From JARIHD01 sp041743655 (GTDB lineage: Bacteria; Patescibacteriota; Saccharimonadia; Saccharimonadales; UBA4665), in the NCBI GenBank assembly GCA_041743655.1, contig JBGTMJ010000018.1, positions 17,422 through 81,421 on the forward strand: a stretch of DNA of 64,000 bases, written 5' to 3'. This document shows positions 18,468-26,312 of the stretch, piece by piece (position 1 is the stretch's first letter; each line of letters opens with the position of its first letter). The translations under genes and the position numbers were made by a program. The notes beneath the pieces were generated by a model. It worked only from the letters and a program-made list of their open reading frames with translations. It ran no database searches and was not told where the DNA came from.

Positions 18468-19273
18468 TACTTCTGTCCGAGTGCCACGGCTGCCCGGACT
18501 CGGTCAACATTCTCACCTTCGTCACCTGGACGCATCTCAATAGATACAAATCCTTTATGGCCAATCGCCTTAAGCGCTTCTGCTGCCTCCTGATGACGCA
18601 CATCTTCCCGTTCCACAACCTTATCCAACATCGGCGAACTTATATGGAAATGCTTCAGCCAAGAAGCGCCCTGCTTGATTGCTTTTTTCAAATTGTCACT
18701 TGCCAAAGTCATACAGGCAATATCTAGGTGAAGGCCAAAGCCTGGGTTGTTAATCTTTTTGACTAACTTGATACCTTCTTCGGCGTTCGTTACAAAGTCG
18801 CAGGCATACTGGGTAGCATTAGGTTCGATACAAAACTGCACGCCATGTTTGCGGGCTTCGGTACCTAGCTCATTAAAAAATTCATGCGCTATTACATCTG
18901 CTTTGGCCTTACTCAGAGTCCCGCGTTGGCGATTCTTAGGTGAGCCAAAAACTAACACACCCACGCCCATCTTACCGGCCAGGGCAATAAACTGCTTCAA
19001 GTAGGCGAGGGTCTCTTTGCGGTTTTCAGGACTTTCAAATATTTTTAACTCAGGGTGGGGGAAGAGCATCGACTGGAACGCCACCACCTTGATGCCGTGG
19101 TCTTCCCAGAACTTCAGGTAATCCTTGATTTGCTTATCAGTGGCCTTCAGTGGGTCTTCCCATACTTTGGTGGGCGCAATTTCCACATACTTTACTCCCA
19201 GTTTTTGCAGCTCTTTGGCGACTTCTTGTTCCTCGGCAGCCGTCCAGGCGATGTTAGATATAGCTAGCTTCAT
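18455..19273 (-). CDS. sugar phosphate isomerase/epimerase-like TIM barrel
   Basis: 272 residues, xylose isomerase-like (AP endonuclease 2) fold. Seen: KLAISNIAWTAAEEQEVAKE, GVKYVEIAPTKVWEDPLKAT, GIKVVAFQSMLFPHPELKIF, VLVFGSPKNRQRGTL, HGVQFCIEPNATQYACDFVT, FGLHLDIACMTL and KGFVSIEMRPG. The Glu, Asp, His and Glu residues at the barrel ends could bind a metal. The substrate is unknown; the glycan-island setting suggests a sugar or sugar phosphate. It is 4 nt downstream of a paralogous gene (19278-20201) and overlaps the convergent gtrA at its 3' end. Confidence 0.82.
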   Translation of the reverse strand: MKLAISNIAWTAAEEQEVAKELQKLGVKYVEIAPTKVWEDPLKATDKQIKDYLKFWEDHGIKVVAFQSMLFPHPELKIFESPENRKETLAYLKQFIALAGKMGVGVLVFGSPKNRQRGTLSKAKADVIAHEFFNELGTEARKHGVQFCIEPNATQYACDFVTNAEEGIKLVKKINNPGFGLHLDIACMTLASDNLKKAIKQGASWLKHFHISSPMLDKVVEREDVRHQEAAEALKAIGHKGFVSIEMRPGDEGENVDRVRAAVALGQKYYAA

Positions 19274-19277
19274 ATTC

Positions 19278-20201
19278 TTAGTTTACAGGATAGTGTGTTC
19301 GGACAAACCTGACCGCTCTTTCAATATCCTTAATATTTTTATCAAGGGGTTGATTCTTATCCGGCATCATTTCAATGGCAAGAGTAATCATCTTAAACAT
19401 TTTTTTACCGCTTACAATATGGCCAAGCGCACGAGCAAACGCTCTATGGTTTTCGTGGGTCTTACTGCCAACAAGGGCCATGCCTTTTTCACTGACTTGC
19501 CAATGAGAAGCCAGCCGCCCTCCTTCAGCCGCGCGGGTAATAGTTTTAAAGATATTCTCACCGGAATCCTGCATTGCAAATCTGTCCGGTACTAGGACAG
19601 GGTTATGGGCGCTAGACCCTTCCGGGTTGTTGAGCGCACTAAGAAAGCTATCAACTTCAGATCCGCTTCGGCCAAAACCATTCTCAACATACAATCTCGA
19701 AACCGGTTCAATACCAAGGATGACGTCGTGTTTAGTAGCGTAACCGCCTAATTTGTCAAAGAAATCTGCAGCCATTGCTTGCATTTCACTCCGCGCACGA
19801 TTCTTTGGCAATGCTCTGGTGTTTGGAGATCCGTAAATAATTGTTCTAACGCCCGCCAGTTGGGCAAGGTCAATAATCCCCCGTATATGCGTCTTGAGCG
19901 TATCCCTGCCTTCTTTGTCTCCAAAGATCTCTCCAGGAATTTGATATGTCAATGCTTGGAAACCAGCAATTTTGCGTCCTCGTAAGGTATCGACATATTC
20001 ACTTACATCTTGTTTATCAATGGCCTGCGGACCACTCGATAAAATCCTGGGCCATGCCTTTGTCGGAGCAACATCTATTGCCGGCACGTCAAGTTGCACC
20101 AACATATCAATGGCCTTTTGGTGAGCAATCCTCCTCTGATTAGCAGTTATTGTATCGGGCCAACATATATTAGAAACGGACAACTCAACAGGCGCAGCCA
20201 T
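19278..20201 (-). CDS. second sugar phosphate isomerase/epimerase-like TIM barrel
   Basis: 307 residues, paralogous to the next gene downstream: ELSVSNICWPDTITANQRRI, VPAIDVAPTKAWPRILSSGP, RKIAGFQALTYQIPGEIFGD, IIYGSPNTRALPKNRARSE, HDVILGIEPVSRLY and LAIEMMPDKNQPLDKN. Shared landmarks are the APTK.W segment, the GSP.N segment and IEP. The insertion LNNPEGSSAHNPVLVPDRFA differs, and the expected Asp/His metal residues in the middle are less clear. The two may form a heteromer or act on successive intermediates (inference). The upstream NAD-dependent epimerase is 19 nt away in the same direction, suggesting a three-gene unit. Confidence 0.78.
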   Translation of the reverse strand: MAAPVELSVSNICWPDTITANQRRIAHQKAIDMLVQLDVPAIDVAPTKAWPRILSSGPQAIDKQDVSEYVDTLRGRKIAGFQALTYQIPGEIFGDKEGRDTLKTHIRGIIDLAQLAGVRTIIYGSPNTRALPKNRARSEMQAMAADFFDKLGGYATKHDVILGIEPVSRLYVENGFGRSGSEVDSFLSALNNPEGSSAHNPVLVPDRFAMQDSGENIFKTITRAAEGGRLASHWQVSEKGMALVGSKTHENHRAFARALGHIVSGKKMFKMITLAIEMMPDKNQPLDKNIKDIERAVRFVRTHYPVN

Positions 20202-20220
20202 AATAACCCTTCCTCAAGAC

Positions 20221-20991
20221 TTACTTATTCTTGCTTGATTCTACAAACTTTTTTATGTCCTGTAAAGTCTGTTGCTTAGAATATAAGTAACCGTCTTTGC
20301 CGCCGTAGACACCTGCATACTTACTGCGCATGTCCCACACTGCAGGTTTAATGCCTTCTGGCTCGTTCTTAAAGTCCTTGATGTCAAAACAGCAATCAGC
20401 AACTTCGTCGGTCCGCACTGGTTCGGTTGCAAAGTTAACTAGCTCTAAATTGTTATTCAGCGCGATCTGAATATCTTTCCAGATGTTGCCGAGGTTATAG
20501 TACTGGTACGATCCAGCGTAATGGATGCGGTCAACGTTATTGTTATGCAGCAAGTCGTAGATAACGTTCTTTTTAAGCCCTTGGCCAAATAAGCCAGGTA
20601 AGCGTACGATCGTAACATCAAATTTGTCCCGGCAGAAGTTTTCCAAGTAAAGCCGGTTTGCTCCGTAGGGGAGCAAGCCTTCTTGCTCAATTAGCGTATC
20701 TTCGTCAACGCCAACTGCAGTTTTATATACGCCTACACTAGATATAAGCACCAACTTCTTAATCTTTACTTGCTTAATGTGTTCAATATATTCATTAATT
20801 TCGGCCAGGTCTTTTTCCGGCTCCTGATTAATCCGCCACATTTCGGCACGGTTGGCAGCGCTAATTACCAAGTCGTATTCTTTACCCTCAATATCGGTGA
20901 TATTACTACTATTGTAAAGATCGTCAAACTTGTTCTGGGCAGCAATATTGCCGCCAACAAACCCAGTGTACCCAATAAGCGCGCTTGCCAT
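20221..20991 (-). CDS. NAD-dependent epimerase/dehydratase (extended SDR-like)
   Basis: 256 residues. The Rossmann start is ALIGYTGFVGGNIAAQ, then YDLVISAANRAEMWRINQEP, LVLISSVGVYKT and LLPYGANRLYLENFCRDKFD, where YGANRLYLE takes the place of YxxxK (no lysine four after the tyrosine). That makes catalysis by the usual SDR mechanism uncertain. The protein is shorter than most epimerases (about 310). A GAGGG ribosome binding site precedes the ATG at 20991 and a TATACT lies at 21020-21025 on the minus strand. It heads the unit with the two TIM-barrel genes and may reduce or rearrange a sugar in that unit (inference). Confidence 0.75.
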   Translation of the reverse strand: MASALIGYTGFVGGNIAAQNKFDDLYNSSNITDIEGKEYDLVISAANRAEMWRINQEPEKDLAEINEYIEHIKQVKIKKLVLISSVGVYKTAVGVDEDTLIEQEGLLPYGANRLYLENFCRDKFDVTIVRLPGLFGQGLKKNVIYDLLHNNNVDRIHYAGSYQYYNLGNIWKDIQIALNNNLELVNFATEPVRTDEVADCCFDIKDFKNEPEGIKPAVWDMRSKYAGVYGGKDGYLYSKQQTLQDIKKFVESSKNK

Positions 20992-21048
20992 ATTCCCTCT
21001 TTTCTTAAATACTAACTCTAGTATACCAGCCAGTGTTTGCGATAGCTG

Positions 21049-21318
21049 TTACTTAGAACGTGCAGGCGGAACCTTATAGCCGTGGTTTTTGATCACATAT
21101 CTTTCTATGGCGGCAATACTTTTTGCATATACTTTAAGGTCTGTGTTTCTCGTGATATTCTCCAAAGATTTCAACACAAAGTTCGCTAAGCCTCGATCAG
21201 TAAATTTAATTTCTGGAAGGTTCAATAGATAGTCAAGCTGTAGCTTGAATTGGTCGTAACGCTTGCGGTCAAATTTAGGATTGTTAGTCTCTTCTAGTAT
21301 CATAGCCTCCGGATGCAT
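21049..21318 (-). CDS. hypothetical protein, 89 residues
   Basis: A small, charged, mostly helical protein (YDQFKLQLDYLLNLPEIKFT, DRGLANFVLKSLENI, YAKSIAAIERYVIKNHGYKV) with no membrane segment or cysteines. No family recognised. Two starts are possible: ATG 21318 with a TAAAAT hexamer ending 7 nt upstream (leaderless), or ATG 21303 with GGAGG too close (2 nt) to be an ideal ribosome binding site. It lies between the epimerase and a frameshifted gene, all in the same direction. Confidence 0.6.
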   Translation of the reverse strand: MHPEAMILEETNNPKFDRKRYDQFKLQLDYLLNLPEIKFTDRGLANFVLKSLENITRNTDLKVYAKSIAAIERYVIKNHGYKVPPARSK

Positions 21319-21389
21319 AAGATCTATTTTACACCCCCAACAGGTAAATTACGTTTGTGAGCTTCTCGTGGAGTGTCATACAGATAAAT

Positions 21390-21994
21390 CTAGTTATTCA
21401 TTCTAGGCTCAGTTACAGGATATTCTGCTAAACATGCTACCCCTTTCCTGGTGAACCCTCGCCCACCGCTTAATGCATCAGGTGGTAACTTGAGCGTGCG
21501 CTCTAAAATCCATGCCGCTAGGCGTTCAGTACGTTGTTGTACTGGAGGCAAACTATCCTCAGCCTTTTGAGTGTACGGCCGATAACCAGCACATCGTAAC
21601 TATCAAGCCCTCTGGAAATCTCTTCTGAGAAGAATGGCATCAGTGTCTTTTCAGGTTCTGAAGATAAAACCTTTTCCGCACCATGGTTGGCAGCATAGAC
21701 TGCGCCCTGAATACGTTGTGTAGCAATCCCACCTACTTCGGCATGGACTACTGTAGCGCCCCGTTCCTTATGTTCCTTTGCTACCCATTCAGCATGTTCT
21801 TCAGGAGAAGAATCAACAACGATATAGGGGATATCCTGCTCCCTCATATTCTCTGCAGTGTTTAACGAAAGTCTAAAGCGTGCATCGTTTGGGTCGGTAT
21901 AAAAAGTACCGGTCACAGCCACGAGATCCACGCCAAGGTAATCGGTAGCGATAGGCTTATCTTTAAGTTCGGCAGATTTGAGCATAAGCGGCAA
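21390..21994 (-). pseudogene. frameshifted glycosyltransferase-like gene
   Basis: The intact frame from ATG 21994 reads 158 residues (LVAVTGTFYTDPNDARFRLS, ENMREQDIPYIVVDSSPEEH, SSEPEKTLMPFFSE, SYDVLVIGRTLK) and then ends in an unlikely tail. At about 21562-21568 the minus strand reads CTCAAAAGGCTGAGG; shifting by one base there continues with AEDSLPPVQQRTERLAAWIL, then ERTLKLPPDALSGGRGFTRK and GVACLAEYP, to TAG at 21390-21392. The shifted part looks genuinely coding. One A missing from the AAAA run would explain it. The combined product (about 200 residues) resembles GT-A-like nucleotide-sugar enzymes and is probably also truncated at its C-terminus. A sequencing error or programmed -1 shift remains possible. 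Confidence 0.65.
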
Positions 21995-22097
21995 TCAGCT
22001 TCCATTTTAAGCAAATATATTATATGTTATATAGTACGTACTTTTTCTTGTCTAGCAAGAGTAGTCCTAGAGCTAATCGCTTCATACAGTAAGCCAA

Positions 22098-22955
22098 CTA
22101 CGGCCCGAATTTAAGAGACGTTTGTTTTTGGCGCGGGCGGTATTGGCGGCGGGCGGCCTTAAATAATACATTTAATACATGGAGGTTGCCTTTTATTGGG
22201 CTGATTTTCGTCGGTGTCTTTCCTTTTTTGGGGTACCCACGTGTTACTGGCGTTTCAATAAGTTTGTATTTTTTGGCGCGGGCACTCTCAATGGCTAAAT
22301 AATAATGCAGCTCATACGTCTGAAAAACATCCCGCAGAATAGCCAAGTTTTTATCAGTAAGTAATTTAGCGCTATAAGCCCGAAAACCGTTAGTCGTGTC
22401 TGTGTGCCAGTGCCTCGCTGATAAGCTGATAATTGGCGCATGCAATAAACGTACGCCAATCAGACGTTCTAGTGGAGTATTGATTGCCTTACCGCCTTTG
22501 ATAAAACGTGAACCTTGGATATGGTCATAACCTTTATCGAGCAGTCTAATAAAGTTGGAAATAGCCGAAACATCATCTTTGCCATTGCCATCTATAGTAA
22601 TTACACCTTGGTAACCTTCGTGAAGGGCATAGGCGAATGCCATGCGCATTTGGGCACTTAACTTACCTGGTCCAGTTTTAGTTAGTAAGGCTCTTACATC
22701 AACCGACTTCAGAAAGTCTTCTTCTATTGACCCGTCAGTACTGCCACCATCTGCTATGATGATATCTACCTGATCGGCATATCTTTTCATATGTTTCAGC
22801 TGTTTCTGTATTTTCTCGCCTTCATTAATCACAAATACGCAAATGCAGTATGTATTTCTTTTCTTAGAAAATACGTGCTCGGTAAAATCTGGGAACTCCC
22901 ACGTCCGGTGGACTTTCTTAATCTCAGTAATAATATCAGGAACTGTTCTTGCCAT
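22098..22955 (-). CDS. GT2-family glycosyltransferase (DPM1-like)
   Basis: 285 residues. A GT-A domain is clear: TYCICVFVINEGEKIQKQL, VDIIIADGGSTDGS, GYQGVITIDGNGKDDVSAIS (the metal-binding acidic motif) and YDHIQGSRFIKGGKAIN, then TTNGFRAYSAKLL. The family transfers sugars from nucleotide donors to polyprenyl phosphate or to glycan acceptors. No strong membrane helix is present; the C-terminus is very basic (KAARRQYRPRQKQ). Its ATG lies 1 nt after the stop of the upstream GT2 gene, so the two are cotranscribed. Confidence 0.88.
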   Translation of the reverse strand: MARTVPDIITEIKKVHRTWEFPDFTEHVFSKKRNTYCICVFVINEGEKIQKQLKHMKRYADQVDIIIADGGSTDGSIEEDFLKSVDVRALLTKTGPGKLSAQMRMAFAYALHEGYQGVITIDGNGKDDVSAISNFIRLLDKGYDHIQGSRFIKGGKAINTPLERLIGVRLLHAPIISLSARHWHTDTTNGFRAYSAKLLTDKNLAILRDVFQTYELHYYLAIESARAKKYKLIETPVTRGYPKKGKTPTKISPIKGNLHVLNVLFKAARRQYRPRQKQTSLKFGP

Positions 22956-22956
22956 A

Positions 22957-23943
22957 TTAGTTTGTAATATTTCTACGAGTAGCGTCGGCTACACTGACTT
23001 TGCTATTTAACTCATCTGCAATATGATACGTTGCATCGGCTTGCGTTTCTTGCAATATTTTACCAATATATTCACATATAAATGCTAAAATAGCGAACAA
23101 TAAGAAGAACATTACAGATGACTGTAATGACAGTGTGGTCCAGCCCTCGGCAACGTTGTGCTTAAATAACCTAACCGTAACTACATAGAGTGCATAGACC
23201 AAGTTGAGGAACGAGCCCAAAAATCCAAGCCAGGCGAGGAAACGCAGAGGACGATTGGAGTAGGTGGTGGATAGTTCTAATGCTGATGTAATCAGGCGAG
23301 GGATTGAATTATGTTCGATCATTGACTCTTTTGGGTCGTATTGTACTTCACAGGAACTATAGCCAATCTGTCGCGCCAGATACCGTATATGTCTCGCATT
23401 ACGGCCACTGCGTGTCAGTGCATTTACCGCCCGACGGCTTAATGCCATGTAGTACGTGGCATTCTCGGGAATAGAAATTTGAAGGAACTTTTTGTTATAC
23501 CAATAGAACAGTTTGGCGCCGTAGTGGTTTACCAAACCAGCGCGGGTTCGTTGCTTGCTCACTCCAAACACTAAGTCATATTGCGTTGCTTCGGCCACGA
23601 ATGTGGTTAGTAGTTTTGGCGGATCATTGAACGATTTGATCACTACAATATCCCCGATGGCCGACTCCAGTCCCACGAACACACACACGTCCTTTGTAGC
23701 ATGCCTTGATAAGCGAACTATACGCACACAAGGAATGGTGTCTAGCAGTTTCGTAACCTTTTGCATCTCTTGCGGCAATACACCGCCATCCACAACAATA
23801 ATTTCGTAGTTGGCATACTTTGCTTGCAAGATACTGCTCAAGGTCTTTATTTCCTTGCTTAAGTACTTGCTCTGTTTATCAGTTACCACTATAGCTGATA
23901 CGAATATGTCCATTAATATTGCCGGTTTCTCTCTTTTAGCCAT
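22957..23943 (-). CDS. GT2-family glycosyltransferase with two C-terminal membrane helices
   Basis: 328 residues. The N-terminal GT-A region has FVSAIVVTDKQSKYLSKEIK, YEIIVVDGGVLPQEMQK and CVFVGLESAIGDIVVIKSFN. Two C-terminal membrane segments (FLAWLGFLGSFLNLVYALYV; SVMFFLLFAILAFICEYIGK) match the ArnC/GtrB-type layout of membrane-bound polyprenyl-phosphate glycosyltransferases. The usual DxD-like acidic motif (as in DADLQ) is replaced by KSFNDPP, so activity is less certain. The start overlaps the stop of the upstream oxidoreductase by 8 nt. Confidence 0.82.
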   Translation of the reverse strand: MAKREKPAILMDIFVSAIVVTDKQSKYLSKEIKTLSSILQAKYANYEIIVVDGGVLPQEMQKVTKLLDTIPCVRIVRLSRHATKDVCVFVGLESAIGDIVVIKSFNDPPKLLTTFVAEATQYDLVFGVSKQRTRAGLVNHYGAKLFYWYNKKFLQISIPENATYYMALSRRAVNALTRSGRNARHIRYLARQIGYSSCEVQYDPKESMIEHNSIPRLITSALELSTTYSNRPLRFLAWLGFLGSFLNLVYALYVVTVRLFKHNVAEGWTTLSLQSSVMFFLLFAILAFICEYIGKILQETQADATYHIADELNSKVSVADATRRNITN

Positions 23944-25042
23944 ACAGTATATCTAACTCCCTGAACGCATCATATATATTATCGAGCTTTCCGCCCATAA
24001 TACAGTGGTATCCTGGCAAACCGTTATTTTTTCGGAAAAGGATAGGGCGGCTATCATCACGTTCGCTTTGTGGCAGTACTGTTTTTACTTCCCACAATGA
24101 ATCTTTATATGTTGCCGATCCCAATGCGGGTAAATACCGCTTAGCGTCAGCCAATATTTTAGGAAAGTGGCTGATGTGTGTGGTAGCTTCTAGATATGCG
24201 TGGCCATCACGATAGTTTTTTTCGTTATCGGGCCATTCACTGTGGGGAGTATAGCGCACATGCGACAGTGTAGTCAGATTGCGTACAGGGAATGGCATGA
24301 AAGAAAAAAACGGGCCACACATTACCGTAACAGAAACTTTCTCTAACTCTTTGGGCAGATCAATAAGGCACATTTCGGCTAGTTCGTGCTTTAGTGGAAT
24401 GAATGGCAAGTGTGATGCCTTGTTCAGCTTATTAATATGCGAATACGTACAATTCAAAACGTTTTTGGTTTCAAAATGCTTACCATCCTCTGTTTCCAGT
24501 ACTAACTTACCGCCCTTAGGAAAGATCTGACGTACGGATTTTCCAGTATACAGCTCCACTCCAGAATTTGCCAAGTCATTGACTAACTTATCTCTGATAA
24601 TGTCAGCATTAAACGCATATTCTTTTACCTTGAATACATCTTCGATGAGTTTATTGTTAAAAAGATCTTTTATAGCCTTGGGTGCACTGTCTACCTCTGC
24701 ACTGATACGATCACAGAATAGTTTGAATTGACGTGCCGACACCTTAGAGAATTGTCGGGCTATAGCATAGTATTTATCAAAATCTTTTTCAATCGCACTC
24801 TCGTTTTCGGCAACAAAGCGGGAAAAGTTTACTTGTGAGCGTAAACCCGTAAGTAGACTCCGCGGATAGTGGTATCCACCATGTACACGAGCTTGGTTGT
24901 TATACGATGCACGGCGCATGAACTCATTTTCTTTTTCTATTACTACTACGCGTTTTTGTTTTAGGTGCGTACGCAGATAACGGGCAATGCTAAGCCCGAA
25001 AAAGCCTCCTCCTATGATCATCGTATCATTTGCTTCCGCCAT
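23936..25042 (-). CDS. FAD-dependent oxidoreductase (DAO-like)
   Basis: 368 residues. The dinucleotide-binding GGGFFGLSIARYL is near the N-terminus and VVVIEKENEF gives the second strand. A histidine-rich substrate-side loop (NQARVHGGYHYPRS) and a C-terminal PGYHCIMGGKLDNIYDAFRE segment that would close over the flavin are typical of D-amino-acid-oxidase-like enzymes. In glycan clusters such enzymes often modify sugars or aminosugars; the substrate here is unknown. The start at ATG 25042 is preferred over a TTG at 25051. A TATACT at 25056-25061 (minus) would give a very short leader. It heads an operon with the two GT2 genes. Confidence 0.82.
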   Translation of the reverse strand: MAEANDTMIIGGGFFGLSIARYLRTHLKQKRVVVIEKENEFMRRASYNNQARVHGGYHYPRSLLTGLRSQVNFSRFVAENESAIEKDFDKYYAIARQFSKVSARQFKLFCDRISAEVDSAPKAIKDLFNNKLIEDVFKVKEYAFNADIIRDKLVNDLANSGVELYTGKSVRQIFPKGGKLVLETEDGKHFETKNVLNCTYSHINKLNKASHLPFIPLKHELAEMCLIDLPKELEKVSVTVMCGPFFSFMPFPVRNLTTLSHVRYTPHSEWPDNEKNYRDGHAYLEATTHISHFPKILADAKRYLPALGSATYKDSLWEVKTVLPQSERDDSRPILFRKNNGLPGYHCIMGGKLDNIYDAFRELDILYG

Positions 25043-25171
25043 ATATCCCAACTCTAGTATATATGAGTAGTTTTATAGGTTAAAGCATATTACCTTTGTG
25101 ATTTTTACAAATCAATTGTCTATGTATAATCAATGACTTGTATGTACTTCATTGGTTCGGCCACTTGGTGT

Positions 25172-25348
25172 TTAAATGGTGACGACAGTGGATAATAGTA
25201 AATTTTTGTACCATACCAAGCTGCCCAACATACCAACGACGTAGAACACAAAAAACGCGTAGGACTTGTATAAACGCTCTTCGGTAAACGCCAATCCCCA
25301 GTAGTTACATTTTATGCAATCTTGTGCACGCTCTACATAGTAGCCTTT
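25172..25348 (-). pseudogene. possible remnant of a membrane-protein gene
   Basis: The 307-nt space between the oxidoreductase (start 25042) and the epimerase (end 25359) contains an open frame of 58 codons on the minus strand with no ATG, GTG or early start. It reads as protein-like: VERAQDCIKCNYWGLAFTEE followed by a hydrophobic helix (YAFFVFYVVGMLGSLVWY). An AAAAAGG followed by ATG lies at its upstream end but in the wrong frame, so a small indel could have separated start and body. It may be decayed; the rest of the spacer shows nothing else recognisable. Confidence 0.3.
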
Positions 25349-25358
25349 TTAGTTTTAA

Positions 25359-26312
25359 CTAAACTTTAGCCTTCAGGTAAGCGGCATAATAATCAATAGT
25401 TCTTTTTAGACCTTCATGTAATGATACTTCTGGCTTCCAGCCAAGGCGCTCTTTTGCTAATCTGATGTCCGGCTTACGCTGCGTAGGATCATCGGGACGT
25501 GCTGCTTCATGCTTAAGCCCTGACGAACTATTCGTTTGGCTCATCACCTCTTTGGCTAGCTCCAATAGCGTAAACTCATGATCGTTGCCAATATTTATCG
25601 GCCCTTCTTCATTTGATTCAATAAGTTTAATAAGCCCTTTGATCTGGTCGGATACATAGCAGAAACTACGAGTCTGTGTACCGTCTCCGTATACGGTAAT
25701 TGGTATACCTTTGAGAGCCTGGACTATAAAATTTGACACTACCCGCCCATCGTCCGGATCCATGTTCGGACCATACGTGTTGAATATACGCACGATAGCA
25801 GTATTAACATTGCGTTGATGGCGGTACACCCAGACTAAGGCTTCAGCAAATCGCTTCGACTCATCATACATAGAACGAGCACCATAAGAGTTTACATTCC
25901 CCCAGTAGGTTTCTGGCTGAGGGCTGATGTGGGGCTCACCGTATACTTCACTTGTAGATGCTTGCAAAAAGCGGGCTTTGTCACGTTCGGCTATATCAAG
26001 CAGTTGCTTAACACCGACTGAACCGACCAATAAGGTTTCAACAGCGAACTGCTCATACTTCGGTATGCTGGCAGGCGAGGCAAGATTAACGATAATATCG
26101 TACGTCTGTGCGGTAATAGGCGCTGCCAGTGCTTCGGTAATGTCATGGTTGATGAATGTAAACTGTTTGTTTGTTTCTAGCTCTGCTATATTTTGTCTTC
26201 GGCCAGTCACAAGATTATCTACACATGTTACCGTATCACCCATGTCCAAAAATGCTTTGCACATATGCGAACCCAAAAAGCCTGATCCGCCGGCGACAAG
26301 TACTCTACGCAC
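25359..26312 (-). CDS. UDP-glucuronate decarboxylase (UDP-xylose synthase-like)
   Basis: 317 residues from GTG 26312, which has a GAGG 6 nt upstream; the TTG at 26324 is less likely. Extended SDR: VAGGSGFLGSHMCKAF, TCVDNLVTGRRQN, IVNLASPASIPKYE, ASTSEVYGE, ETYWGNVNSYGARSMYDESK (YxxxK; the WGNVN-x-G-x-R-x-x-YDExKR pattern is diagnostic of UXS), RIFNTYGPNMDPDDGRVVSN and GDGTQTRSFCYV. It converts UDP-glucuronate to UDP-xylose. The start overlaps the end of ugd by 8 nt, which supplies the substrate. Confidence 0.9.
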   Translation of the reverse strand: MRRVLVAGGSGFLGSHMCKAFLDMGDTVTCVDNLVTGRRQNIAELETNKQFTFINHDITEALAAPITAQTYDIIVNLASPASIPKYEQFAVETLLVGSVGVKQLLDIAERDKARFLQASTSEVYGEPHISPQPETYWGNVNSYGARSMYDESKRFAEALVWVYRHQRNVNTAIVRIFNTYGPNMDPDDGRVVSNFIVQALKGIPITVYGDGTQTRSFCYVSDQIKGLIKLIESNEEGPINIGNDHEFTLLELAKEVMSQTNSSSGLKHEAARPDDPTQRKPDIRLAKERLGWKPEVSLHEGLKRTIDYYAAYLKAKV

